From positions 682,001 through 746,000 of the forward strand of contig JAEVLN010000026.1 of assembly GCA_018350325.1 (NCBI GenBank): DNA of 64,000 nucleotides. Reading direction: 5' to 3'. Under the pieces are notes generated by a model. That model was not told the DNA's origin. It was given only the letters and a program-made list of their open reading frames with translations, and searched no databases. A program made the position numbers and the translations under genes. The DNA is from Globodera rostochiensis (taxonomy: Eukaryota; Nematoda; Chromadorea; Rhabditida; Heteroderidae). Below, in pieces: positions 22,453-33,603 of the stretch (position 1 is the first letter of the stretch; the number at the start of each line of letters is the position of its first letter).

Positions 22453-23103
22453 GAATTTGGCTTAAGTCGCAAACAGGAAAAAAATTTAAAAAGTTTTTAT
22501 GAAAAGAAAAAGCGCGAATTTATTGAGCGAATGGATGAAATCAAAATGAGTCAACGGGGAGAACAGAATAAACTTGCTAAAGATTTGGGAATTTCTCATG
22601 ACACATTTTGTCGTTGGAAAAAAGAATTTGGACTTTCCGTCAATTGTATGCATTTAAATAATTATTTTCAAAAACTATTCACTTAAATTTAGCGAAATAC
22701 TCCGAAAGTGAAAAATTGGAATTGATGAAAAAATATTCCAAAATTAAACGAAGAAATCCTAAAATTAGCGACATTGATATTGTCAAAATGCTAAATATTA
22801 GTGCATTTACACTATACAAATGGAAAAAAGAATTCGGAATTCGCGCCAATTGTAAACTTTAAATAATTAATTACAAACTTTTTTAACAAATTTTTTTTAG
22901 CATTTTCCAATAAAAAGAAATTGGAATTGATGGAAAAATATTACAAAATTAAACAAAGAAATCCTAAAAGTTGTGACGTTTATATTGCAAATAAGCTGAA
23001 CATTGGATACTCGTCACTATGTAGATGGAAAAAACAATTTGTAAATTCTGTTGATGAACAACCATTTTCAGAGAATGCCGGAGCTGTTCAGAATCGCGAG
23101 TAA
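22453..23103 (+). pseudogene. 5'-truncated HTH-protein gene (family copy 2)
   Basis: From 22453 the sequence is nearly identical to 57110 onward. It retains the end of HTH1 and all of HTH2 (exon to 22645), HTH3 (22693-22851) and a complete terminal exon with HTH4 (22901-23103). Signal peptide, acidic linker and most of HTH1 are lost at the minisatellite junction. The terminal exon is the best preserved in the window: LNIGYSSLCRWKKQF followed by a short acidic tail ending AVQNRE. Expression would need a new start. Confidence 0.8.
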
Positions 23104-23755
23104 TTAATTTTAATTAATTAAAAGTCGGCTTCAAATAACTATTATTGTAAAATAATTTTTATCGAAAATAAATCATAAAAAATTTATAAATAGTTTTCTT
23201 CTTGTAGCACTTCTGAACATCCAATTGCCTCATCGGATGATAATTTGTGGGCCTGGAATTTCTCAAAGAAAAAAAGAACAGAAAGAATTGAAGTGGAAAA
23301 CTCCGTGAAGAATTAAAAAAAAAAAGAATCAAAATTCTAATATTCAAGTCAATTTTTCAGAAATTTCTATCATATTCAATAATTAACAATTTGTAATCAC
23401 TTTTCTTTGCTTTAATTTTTTCAATTTGCAGGATAATTAAATATTTCTATTTCTGATTAAAATATACACAAATAAAATTTAATAAATAAAACTAAACGAA
23501 ACATTGCGGTGCAGGGTGCCACTTTTTTCAGGCCTGGCGTTTAGCCGGTTTGAATTTTGAATTCTTATCATTTCCAAACAAATTTGAACGTTTTGATACA
23601 AATTTTCTCACGCTTTCATTAATTTACCTAATGGGCAAAGACTCGTAAATTTGCGCATTTATTGAAACTCCATTGTATACCCAACTCATTTTGTGTGATT
23701 AAATATAATTAATGATATTTAAACTAATTCTTTTTAAATCTAGAATCTATACAAA
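23104..23755 (+). repeat. Duplicated intergenic segment, matches 42805-44393
   Basis: Shared words include GTCGGCTTCAAATAACTATT, AAACTAAACGAAACATTGCG and ATGGGCAAAGACTCGTAAAT, in the same order. The 42.8-44.4 kb copy carries extra DNA at about 43080-43330 and 43680-44210. The region just after the HTH gene (about 23205-23310) also recurs after copy 5 at about 58403-58525. Confidence 0.85.
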
Positions 23756-23837
23756 ATGGGCAACTCATGCATGATTCCGGCTTCACAAACCGCACCTTCT
23801 TCCATCAACGGTTCTGCGGTGGCATTCACGCGGCCAA
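23756..23837 (+). pseudogene. Duplicate of globin exon 1
   Basis: An 82-bp copy of the exon at 44394-44475, starting [11 protein letters not shown], with intact donor GTAACA. No further globin exons follow; within about 30 bp the sequence changes to the unknown-gene fragment at 23865. One residue differs (Asn for Ser). Confidence 0.85.
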
Positions 23838-23864
23838 GTAACAATTTGAAACAAATTATGTATG

Positions 23865-24185
23865 GAATTTAGGGATCGAGAAAGGCTGCATTCGTCGTCT
23901 AATCTCGAATATACCACTAAAAAAGATCAATATGTTCACTGTTGTGCCCAATCAAAATTAAAAGTTCTGGGTTGGACCGTAATGTTGGCACATACCTCTC
24001 AATAAATTCGGCGAGATCCTTTCTCGTTACTGGAAATCTAATTAAAATAATATTTAAATAATAAAACGTTTAATTTTTTACGCCCAAGTTTTTTATATTA
24101 AGAAATTTATTCTAAAACTGTGTGAATTCAAATATCGCTAATGGTGCCTAAAATTATTTAAATGTTTGTGTACCATTTAGGTGTA
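23865..24185 (-). pseudogene. Third, diverged copy of the unknown exon and its upstream intron
   Basis: Matches 17840-18165 with several indels. The exon part starts at 24029 (VTRKDLAEFIERYVPTLRS, then NPELLILIGH) and stops at 23917-23919. This frame is more protein-like than the left-arm frame, which carries an extra C after CTCGCC. Which copy keeps the ancestral frame is not settled. Confidence 0.5.
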
Positions 24186-24680
24186 GTGAACGTGTTGGGC
24201 CCGTTGCCAAGAAATCCTCTCGATTTTCTCCTCGCCTCTTTTAGGTGCGTCTACGGCGCACCAATCGCTAGAAAGGGTACCACGACAAATGCGGATTTAA
24301 CACTTAACACCTAATGGGATGATTTGAACTTTTGGCATTCTACAAAATCTCCATTTTTGTCATATAGGTTTATTATCACAAAATTGTTAAAATTAAGGTG
24401 CTTCTCGGAGCCACCTTTAGTGCCAAATTTAAAAAATAATAAGGCACAATAATCCGCAAATTAATTTTGTGACTAATAGAAACACGTCCCACACAGTAAT
24501 TAAAGTCTGGTAAACAGGCACGCCATAATCGTTTTACTCGACGATAAACTTCAATATTTTTTGTAACAATAAAGAATTTGTTCCTAATTTAATTGCTATG
24601 CATTGAAATTTTGTTGCAACGATGGCATTTTGTCGTAATGTGCTGATTCCGTTTGTCCCAAATAAGAGTTTCCCGTTCCT
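24186..24680. other. Intergenic with hairpin-bearing repeat
   Basis: It holds a reverse copy of the GGTGCGC hairpin (about 24248-24285). A segment near 24330 (ACTTTTGGCATT, TTTTGTCATATA) is related to 40600-40640. No gene. Confidence 0.5.
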
Positions 24681-25539
24681 TTATTCGTCCATATTGGATT
24701 TTGGCTTGTCCTGGTCCAGCCCCATGCCGCTGAAGTCATCGGCAGTACCATCGAATGCGTCATCGTTAAGCGGGTCCTCCTCCTCCGCCAAATCGTTGTC
24801 TTCATCGAATTCATTGTCCTCAGCTCCAAAATCATCGACGGTGTCAAAGTCATTGGCCGATGCTTCCCCTACGTCCCGTTCAGCTACAACGGGAGCACTG
24901 GATGGTCCGGGCACCGATGACTCCGGCTTGGACTCCACTGCTTTGATGGCTTTTGGCGTCGCTTAACATATTCAAATAAATCACGCATGTGACAGCAAAA
25001 GATTGAATGCCATTTACCCGGAGATTTTTTGTCTTTGCCTGGCGTTGATTTGGCATTTTTAGGTTTCGTGGCTAAAATTTGCATTTTAAAAATTGAAACA
25101 ATGTCAAATATTACCGGCTTTTACGACGTTTTTAGCTTTGGGTGCTTTGTCTTTCTTTGCAACGCTCTTTGATTTACTTTTTTCATCTATTTTTAACAAT
25201 AACTTTGGGAGAAAATTCAAAAAACAAACCCTTTTTAGGCTTGGAGTCCTTTTTGGTCGGCGACTTTGTATCTGATTTTTTTATATTAATTATTTTGATG
25301 TTTTGATCAAACCGTACCTTTAGCTGCTTTACCCTTGGCAGGGGTAGCCGCTTTAGGCGATGCTTTTCCTTTAGCTGGGGTGGACGCACCTTTCTTTGCC
25401 TTTTTGTCTGCTGGCTTTGAGTTAGCTGAAATGCCAAAATATTCAAATAGATTTTAATATTTTTGAATACTCCCGGACCCGTCTCCAGAAGAGCGGCCAA
25501 CACTAGGCAAACAACGACGAGGAAAAGAATGGCGCGCAT
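24681..25539 (-). CDS. Secreted Lys/Ala/Pro-rich protein with acidic C-terminus
   Basis: Six exons give 204 residues: 25471-25539, about 25318-25414, 25230-25271, 25115-25186, 25018-25071 and 24681-24961. The first ATG (25539) begins a strong signal peptide, MRAILFLVVVCLVLAALLE. Exons 2-5 encode short basic repeats (PADKKAKKGAS, PAKGKAS, SPTKKDSKPKK, KKDKAPKAK), like histone H1 tails. Exon 6 is acidic (DNEFDEDNDLAEEEDP) and ends PKSNMDE. All inner introns are phase 1. The exon 2 acceptor is chosen to keep phase with exon 1; an alternative sits 11 bp upstream. I do not recognise a family. Low-complexity, charge-segregated secreted proteins are common among nematode gland products, so an effector role is possible but unproven. 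Confidence 0.7.
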
Positions 25540-25845
25540 TTTGGACAATTTAATAAAAGTAATTATTAAATGAAAATGGCGGAATTTGAATGTGCTTTCT
25601 GCTGCCTTTGCAACTGCTTTTATATGGATGGCACTGAGTCTGGCATTTTCTGATTGAATTGTAAAAATAGTTGGGCAATGGAAGAGCTAAGAGATGCCAA
25701 CAAATTTTAATTGATTTTCTATGCTTTGGGAATGTTTTTGATTTCTTCATCAATCTGCCAACAACATCCTCTTCATCATATATCCGCCACCCACAAAATA
25801 TTTTCTGAAATTGATTTTATTCATTTTCTGTCATTTTTGCCACAG

Positions 25846-25992
25846 ATGACCCACGGGTTCGGTGGACTTGCTGTCCATGCCGTACTGGAAACGATGATCA
25901 GAGTGATCAACGAGTGCAATGGCGTGCTGAACCGAAACTATCAATCGACCGCTGGACAAATGGCTGCCCCGTCGGGCACTTTTAACCCCTAA
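25846..25992 (+). pseudogene. Stray duplicate of the AP-2 terminal exon
   Basis: A 49-codon copy ([20 protein letters not shown] start, AAPSGTFNP end) of the exon at 32346-32492 with about five substitutions and no frame break. The copy also includes about 40 bp of the upstream intron with its CACAG acceptor. It lies 1.6 kb upstream of the AP-2 gene in the same orientation, with no recognisable partner exons. Confidence 0.85.
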
Positions 25993-27266
25993 TTTAATTG
26001 TTTTGTGATTTTGTTGGGAGCGGGACGTTTCGGCGCTGCCATTTCGGCGCCAATTACAAATTATTCAGGTGACTGTTCCGCAGTGCACTTTTATCCAATT
26101 TACAGTATTTAAATGCTGAATACCATTAAAATATGAATTTTAAAACTATGCATTTAAGAAAAAAACGAAAAACTTACATTTTTCTGTGGCAAAAAAAGAA
26201 AATCCTGGTCCTGGTGTTTCTATTTAAGATTCAAGCCGTATAAAATTAGGGCTGCTATTTTTAGCTTATTTTTTCTGCAAACTTGGCTCGTTTGTCTTTA
26301 CACCATTGCACACCAATCCTGATAGTCCTGGAATCCTGCTTTTTCTAACACCCGAGCCCGGCACCAGGGCCAGACTTTTTCTGAAAATTTTTTTGCCACA
26401 AAAAAATGTAAAATTTTTGTTTATTGGTGTTCAAACCCTTACTGTGCAAATTGTTTTTACGGCTTTCGGTGAGGATTTGTAGTAGATTTAACAATTTCTA
26501 GTGGACCCTTTTGTTTTACATATAAAAAGAGTCAAAAATTCATAAAATAGCCCGGGACCCCAATTCTTAAAAATTGCAAAAAAAAAATTTTCTTGGCGGC
26601 GCCTATCGGCAATGCGATTTTGCCGCACTTAACTTTTTCTCTTACAAATTTGAAAAATGATGGACTCTGATGGGTTGGGGTGAGGGGGGGGGGAGAGAGA
26701 GAAAAAATAAATTCAAATAATGAAACAAAAAGGGGAAAAGACGACAACTTTGAATCCGATTTAAGTGATTTTGGTTTTCTCACCGCAAAGTGATGGGGGG
26801 GGGCTGATGAGTGAATGGGAATCGGCAAAATGGCATGGCACGGCTGAAAGGGATCATTGCTGCTGATTGGAAAAGGGCAAAGAAAGATGTTGGGCAGAGG
26901 AGGGCACGGCACCAACTTCTTCTCTTCCATTGGAATGAATTCATTCTTCTCCATGCCGCAGCCCATCAATAATTTCAAATTCATTTATGCTGATGACCTT
27001 TTGAATGATTAGAGTAATTGATTGTACTATTTTGTATTCATTTTATCGACTTCTGAGGTTCATGGGCCGGCATTTTGGTCTCGGTAAAATCCGGAGCCTG
27101 GAAATTGTACTAAACTCCTCATCCATAACAAAGTTTGAAATTCTATCAATAACTCTTCTCATATCAATATATGCGCCATTAGAAAGATTTTAATTAGTGT
27201 AATCCTTGACATTGAGAATTGCTAGAACACCCAAACTTTATAATGGATGAATGAGTTGGGTTGTGA
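25993..27266. other. Intergenic, repeat fragments only
   Basis: No gene. Near 26580 a GGCGGCGCCTATCGGCAA segment belongs to the dispersed family that resembles the GC-rich minisatellite unit. Poly(G) runs occur near 26690 and 26795. Confidence 0.5.
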
Positions 27267-27492
27267 CTAGAGCCCGGACGTCGAGATTTTCATCGAGATT
27301 CTCGGTACTTTCGATCGAGTTTTTTCCGAGATTCTCGATCGAAATCTCGATCGAAGCTATGGAATTTAGAAAATGCCGGGCCCAGGTAGTCGGGTTTTTT
27401 CAGCTTTCACGGGGGCCCGGACCATACCAGGGTTCCGGTTTTTAAAAATACTCCGGATCAGGACTACCGGGCCCGGTCCGGTCCGATCTCTA
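27267..27492. mobile_element. Palindromic GC-ended element, MITE-like
   Basis: The ends TAGAGCCCGGAC and GGTCCGATCTCTA resemble those at 11036 and 62049, with internal CGAGATTCTCGATCGAAATC and GGGCCCGG palindromes. No exact target duplication was found. Confidence 0.55.
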
Positions 27493-27574
27493 ATTATTAT
27501 TATTACAAGTTTCTTTTTTATTTTAATAATATTTTGCCCAAATTATATTCACTTTTCATCATCAACATTTTGTG

Positions 27575-30500
27575 ATGGCACATCCATTGCCACAACAAGA
27601 GCCGATCCCGCTTCCCTGGGTCCCCCAACTTTGTCCTGCTGTTGTTGAAGACAAAAACAACAGCAGCAGCACAAGTAGCCAAACGGACGAACAACAAACG
27701 GCGGGCAAAAAGAGGGCAACTGATAAAGAGGAGAATTTGGTAAATAATTTTTCTCCAAAATTTCGAATTTTTGTTAGCCATCAAATCACGAAATTTTGGA
27801 AGATACCTATTTTGGCTTAATTTTAAATTCTAAATTTTCCTTCTAAATTGCCAATACATGGTCTGTAAAAGCAAAAAACGCAAATTTTAGCAAGAAACAA
27901 ATGTTTTCTTTGGATGGCCAAGTCGTATTGTTCATAGGTTCTTCCTTTTTTTTTTAATCTTCGGCCAACCCTACAAACTAGGGTGGGTTGGGCCACGGAG
28001 GGGGGGGGGGGGGGAATTTTAGAGATTCGTGAACGAAAAACGCCGACAACATTTTTGGAGTTTTAAACTAAACATCCAAAAATTGGGGGGGGGGGGTCGG
28101 ACCTCGAAAAAAATGTCGGGGTCGGGTTGATAATTTTATTTAAAAATAATTTGTAAGTGTGATGACCTTTTTGTATATTTAATTAATTTAAAGACATCAA
28201 AGAGTGGTGGAAAACGGCCAAAAGCTGCGCAACTGATGGTCAACAACAATAACAACAGCAACAAAAACAACGATGAGAACGTGGCCAACAACCCGGGATC
28301 GCGCACCGATAATGCTGATGATGACGACGACGATGACAGCGCTGTTGAGTTAGTCAGCGATCCAATAATCATCCAATCTCCGGTACAAAGAGTGATGAGT
28401 GTGTGTACGGTAGTGATGCACAAGACCCAAAATTTCCCGATACTCGATACCGAGACTAGGGCCCGATACTCAATACCGAGACTAGGTCCCGATACTCGAT
28501 ACCGAGACCGATATCCAAAAAATCACCCTGACTTTCTCGAGTCAAGACTCGAGACTTTTTTGAAAATCAAAAATTGGTTTTGTTCCATATTCTTTTTGAA
28601 AAATTTCAAAAAAAAATCAACTAACAAGATGCATTTATAAATTTTAACGGCTTTTGGCCCTAAAAATTCCTGGTTTTGAGAAATATTTGAATCTCGGATA
28701 CCGGGATTTTTGCCAAACACGGTGAAATGATAATTCAGCACCGTGATTTCTTCCTCACTATCAGGGTCTCCCGATGGCACATTCCACACCGATGCTGGCA
28801 GGACCCTCACGCACCGCCTTCGCGCTCAAGCAGTCCACCACCACCACCAACGGTGCTGTTGCTGATGCCCAGCCTCGGCGGGCCCCTACAGTGATGGCAC
28901 CGTCGCCTGTGCTGCACGGCGGCCACTTCTATCCATGCCCGCCAGCGATGGAGCCTGTCCACATGTTTCCGACGCCGTGCAACCCCCCAGGCTTGGGTCG
29001 AATAAAATATTTTAAATCCTTTGTCCTTAATGATTTAAATTTTTTCCCAATCTTTTCTTTCTGAAAAAATCAAAATTTTTTAATAGAAAAAAGCTCCAGT
29101 ATGCAAATATTGGATTGTCGCCGAATAGTTTTTAAACGACAAAACAAAAAATTGCTTTGAGTATTTGTGGGCGCAAAATTATGGATTGCTATTTTATCCA
29201 TTTTCTTGCCCTAAGACCCGAATTTGAATAATGAAATTTCGTTTTTTTTTAAAAAGTGTCTTTGTGGCTTGGGCGTTCTTTTATTAATAAGCAAATTTAA
29301 TTTTGTTGCGATTAAAGTCTGGTACAATCCATGGATGCGATGGGCACAGAGCGCGGCACCCCTCGATGGGCTGGGCGGCTTTCCCTCGCCCAGCTTCTTC
29401 GGCATGAAAATGGAGCCAACGGAATCATTGGACGGGGTGGGTGCCACTATCACAGCTAGAGTTGGCCGGGACCGGATTTTTGGGGAAATCCGGGGATCGG
29501 GGTTAGGGCTGGGCGAAACTTCGGCTTCGAGTTTCGCGAAATTTCGGGTATTTTGGGGTTTCGAGTTTCGGGTTCGGGAAAATTGTTTTGTTTCGAGTTT
29601 CGGGTTCGGATAGAGCGCCGAACTTGGCCCAGCCCTGATCGGGATTGAGATAATTAAAAACCCGTGATTATACATACTTATAAGTGGAAAAGGAAATTCA
29701 GTCCCAAAATAGGAGACTTCAGTGCCAGAACTCATCACAACATTTAATGGCCAATTGTGTCAGAAAAGTGCTGCATTGGCATCGGCTGCCAAAACGGCAT
29801 CATCATTGACGAATGGCAATGCCAAAGTTGTGGACCAACAACACCAACGGCCGGACGAGGACAGTGGAGTGGGCTCAGATGAGACTGTGCGTTTTTGTTC
29901 GAATTTGTTGGCCTTCTGTCTGTTGACAAAATGTCACCCTGACAAACTGTCATCTAGACATTCTCTCCTTTTGCCGATGGAAAATCAGACATTTGTGTCA
30001 TTTAATGAAAAACTGGCCCAAATGGCATATGGAATTTGTCTTTTCTATATAAGCAAGCCCATTTGCTTTATTCATTTAGAATATGTTCTGTCTGTCCGTT
30101 GGCAAATGGCCAATTTCCTTTTGTCCAAAAATTATTTTGGGAAAACTAGCAAGAAAATGTGGCACCATGTGCCATTCCCCTGGAGCCAAAATTGAGGGGG
30201 CTACCAGATTCGTTGGTTGGCACCCTCAAAAACTTTTTGAGCTTCCACTTTTCAGTCCACGACAACGGCGGCAACAATGAGCAGCACCTTTGCAGACACT
30301 TGGCACGACATCGTTGCGTTGCCCATTATTCCACCAATGGCACCGTTGCATGCCATCAACAGCTTCGAGACGTACTGTACCGTGCCGGGTCGTCTCACGC
30401 TGCTCTCCAACCAGAAAAAGTATCGTGTGTCAATCGGCGAAATTCAACGCCGGCTTGAGCCACCTGAATGTTTGAACGCGTCAATTTTGGGCGGCATTTT

Positions 30501-32492
30501 GCGCAAGGCGAAGAACAAGGACGGCGGACGACTGCTCCGTGAACAGCTTTATGTTTGTGTGCCATTCAATTGGGGTTACAAAAAATTTGGGGAAAAATCC
30601 AGTTTTGCAATTTCAGTGCCAGCAATTTTGAAGTTTTTAAACTCACCCAATCAAACAAACAAGATGCTATTCCTCTAAGCTTTTAAAAGCTATTTCCACT
30701 TGAAAACGTTATTTCAATAAACTATACAAAACCTTGTTTTTAAAAACGAATTGAACCGCTTGGCTTTTTTCCCCCAAATGATTTTCATTTAAAGTTTTCG
30801 AATGGCATCTAGTTTGTTTGATTTGGTTGAGTTTAAAAAAATGTTATAGACTTTCAAAATTGTTGGTACTGAAGTGTGGGCACTGAAGTGTCCGGCATTG
30901 AAGTGATCCGCGCCCTCAAATCCACCACGTTCCCGCTTTTGATCATACCTCCCAATTGTACAGACCTACGGCGTGGAGCTGGCCGCTGGACGACGAAAGC
31001 AAGGCGCGTTGACCTGCTTCTCCAGTTTGGTGGAGGAGGAAGCAGCTCAGGCAAGTCAATGTGCGGGGACAACAACGGGGAATGGGACTCGTAATAAATC
31101 GTACTTTAATAAATATCAAGAAATAAGTTAATTATTTTAATATTAAAACAATTGTTTTTGTTTTAAAATGCTTTTAGATGGCTTTGGACTTTCAAACTAT
31201 ATGCGAGCGAGCATATCCCATCCAAACGGCGGCAAGCAGTGCACTTGCCGGTTAGAGTCCATTTAATAAAAATAGTGATTTAATTTCTGAAATCAAATCC
31301 AGGGGAGGGGGAGGACCTTGGAATTAATTTTCTCAACAAATATTGTTAAAATCTTTTTAAAAAATTCCCAACTGGCCCCATCAAAGTCCAAGGCTAGAAG
31401 GTCGTGTGGTCTGGGCAAACAAAATTAAAGCCTTGAAATTCTTCGAAAAAATTCTCTGGAAAAATGCAAAAAAAAAAAAAGGAAAAATGTACTGGTGGTT
31501 TTAGAAATATTAACCCCGGCGTTACTAATAGAGGGAATACGATAAACTAAAAACAATTATGAATACACAAAAAAGCATATTCAATAATTGTTTTTATTAT
31601 TTTTTGTATTATTTTTGTCAATTATAATTATTTGAGAATTTTGACATTTGAAAAAAGTATAATTTTATTTTTTATGCGTACACAATGCTCAAGACGCGGC
31701 CATGAGCCATTTGGAGCTCTTTTACGCCAGGTTAGATGATGGCACAACAAATTCATAATTTATTTTTTAAATATTTTTTCAGCAAATTCATTAAACGAAT
31801 TTTGGACCTCCACAAAGCGGATCAAAGCCCCACATCAGAGCAGCCTAAGCTGGAGCCCCAGCACTTTGATGATTTGCATCCGCAACTGCAATCGGCACTC
31901 ACTAACTTCAGTCTGGTGTGAACGCATTGACAAATTTTTGTTTATGTGTGATCCCTTGGGGGCTTGGGTGATCTGGCTGATCAATGAATTTTCTCTCTGG
32001 GTTGGATTGTGATGGATCGATCAGCTCCTTAATCCCTCCTCCCCATCCCTCGGGGAACGTATTTATGAGTTTGCCTTCGGGGGGGGGGGGTACCGAAAAA
32101 ATTCAATCATTCGGGGATGTATTTATCTGTTTGTGATTTTCACTGCTTTTTTGTTGGGAGATTTTTCAAAAAATTGAGAAATTCTGCTCTACTTCTGGGC
32201 GAACGGGGTGGGTCGGCGCCGAGAAATTTTGAATTTTTAATGTCAAGAAATTTGAAAATTAAAATTGTTGATTCCCGCGTTGAATTTGTTGCTTAATTGA
32301 TTCATTGAAATTGATTTTATTCATTTTCTGTCATTTTTGCCACAGATGACCCACGGGTTCGGTGGACTTGCGGTCCAAGCCGTACTGGAAACAATGATCA
32401 GAGTGATCAACGAGTGCAATGGCGTGCTGAACCGAAACTATCAATCGACCGCTGGACAAATGGCTGCCCCGTCGGACACTTTTGACCCCTAA
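27575..32492 (+). CDS. AP-2 family transcription factor
   Basis: Eleven exons give 533 residues: 27575-27739, 28194-28382, 28765-28996, 29318-29436, 29764-29886, 30256-30552, 30964-31050, 31178-31250, 31694-31730, 31783-31915 and 32346-32492. The N-terminal half is low complexity (Asn, Asp and Pro runs), as in AP-2 transactivation regions. From exon 6 on it matches the AP-2 DNA-binding and dimerisation domain: [66 protein letters not shown] and FSLMTHGFGG. It should act in the nucleus as a dimer on GC-rich sites. Nematode relatives are the aptf genes; I do not assign a number. The intron after exon 7 uses GCAAGT. Exon 1 start and exons 2-5 are less certain than exons 6-11. Confidence 0.85.
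28425..28560. repeat. Short tandem/palindromic repeat in AP-2 intron 2
   Basis: Three to four units of CGATACTCGATACCGAGACT lie in a row, followed by the inverted word CTCGAGTCAAGACTCGAGAC. A similar TTCGGGTTTCG-rich patch lies at about 29510-29640 in a later intron. Confidence 0.7.
30640..30850. mobile_element. Fold-back element in AP-2 intron 6
   Basis: The left part reads CCAATCAAACAAACAAGATG, mirrored by CATCTAGTTTGTTTGATTTGG near 30808. The inner words AAGCTTTTAAAAGC and GAATTGAACCGCTTGGCTTT are shared with the element at 55690-55985, so they form one family. Confidence 0.65.
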
Positions 32493-32878
32493 TTTAATTT
32501 GTGTTGGTAAAGAGCTAAAATCCGAGAGCAAAATCAAAAAAAGTTCCTGAAAAAGGAGGGTTTAATTTTTAATCCGGGTTTTAACCCAAAATCCCGGATA
32601 ATCCGGTCCCAGGCTCCGGTCTCTATTATTCATTCAACTCACATTTTATGGACTTTCTATCTTTTAATTATTTTTTGTTCCTATCAAATATAGAAAGTGT
32701 TTTACATTCAAACTTATACCAATAAAAATTTTAGCAAATTGATCATTCTCAAACTTTGATCAGCAGCTTGCCAGATATTAATCTTTTTTTGCTTATTTAT
32801 AAAATTAAAAAATATTAGAAATTGAATAACAATTTGCTAGCAATTAAAAGCATTTTTGAGAATGAATTAATGAATGAA

Positions 32879-33603
32879 TTAATCGCTGTACGACCAATTG
32901 CAATTGCTTTCCACACATCGTTTGAGCACCGCAAAATGGCCACCCTCCTGCTGTTCACAGTTGAAGCGTAATTGTTCGTAGGACATTGTGTTGGAGCAGC
33001 CCTGTTTGATGCTAACATCGCCACTTTCTTTTTAATTTTAATTTAGGTGAAATTGGTTAAAAAATAAAAAGCAAAAAAAAAACATTGTAATTAAAAAAAG
33101 GGGGAATTTTTCAAAGATTTATAAATGATGGCTGCGGTGCATTCAAGAATCCATAAAGAAAATAAAAAATACGTGTGCCGACAAAATCCCGAATCAAAAA
33201 TAGGACAAAATGAAAATGGATGCCTAAATTCGTAATTTGTACAAGTGATTTTTCGAGCCAATTTAATTATTTTATAGGAATCTGTGCAAAATAAACGTTT
33301 CAAAACAAAATAAAAACAAATATTGCCAAATTTTGTACCCACCCAAAATGCACTGGCTGACGAAGCAATGTGGCATTTCTGCGTCTATAATTGGTTTTGC
33401 GCACCGAACTTTGACCTCACCCATGCCAACAGAGAATTTTTGAACGCACCATAAAACTAAAAAACGAAGGCTTTTCTTTTAAAATTGCTAAAATTTAATT
33501 TTGAATAAAATATAATTAAATTATTACCATTTTCGGCTTGCGCACAAACATTTTCGAAATTAACAAAGGCGGGAAGAATTAATACAACAATTAATTTCAT
33601 CAT
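32879..33603 (-). CDS. Small secreted cysteine-rich protein (ET/Ly6-like)
   Basis: Three exons give 112 residues: 33528-33603, 33339-33456 and 32879-33023. The start MMKLIVVLILPAFV is a signal peptide, so it should be secreted. The mature part has ordered cysteines (LWCVQK, VRCAK, HCFVSQC, QGCSNT, FNCEQQ, KRCVESNCN). The final C-x4-C-N and the CF..QC..GC spacing recall nematode ET-module or Ly6/uPAR-type domains. That assignment is tentative. There is no GPI-type tail. Exon 2 ends at a GTACAA donor because only that keeps the frame of exon 3. Nearest neighbours are AP-2 downstream and the large secreted gene upstream. Confidence 0.65.

Noticed and set aside
22130..22472. Pro/Tyr/Arg/His repeat frames, also at 55984-56354
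   Set aside because: Both are translations of the 20-bp GC-rich minisatellite in opposite orientations.
19584..23103. HTH family as transposase of a DNA transposon
   Set aside because: The HTHs resemble transposase DNA-binding units, but there is a signal peptide, no DDE/catalytic domain, and no common inverted ends around the copies.
32331..32537. Minus-strand frame opposite the AP-2 last exon
   Set aside because: Antisense shadow; the plus frame matches the AP-2 THGFGG region with correct phase.
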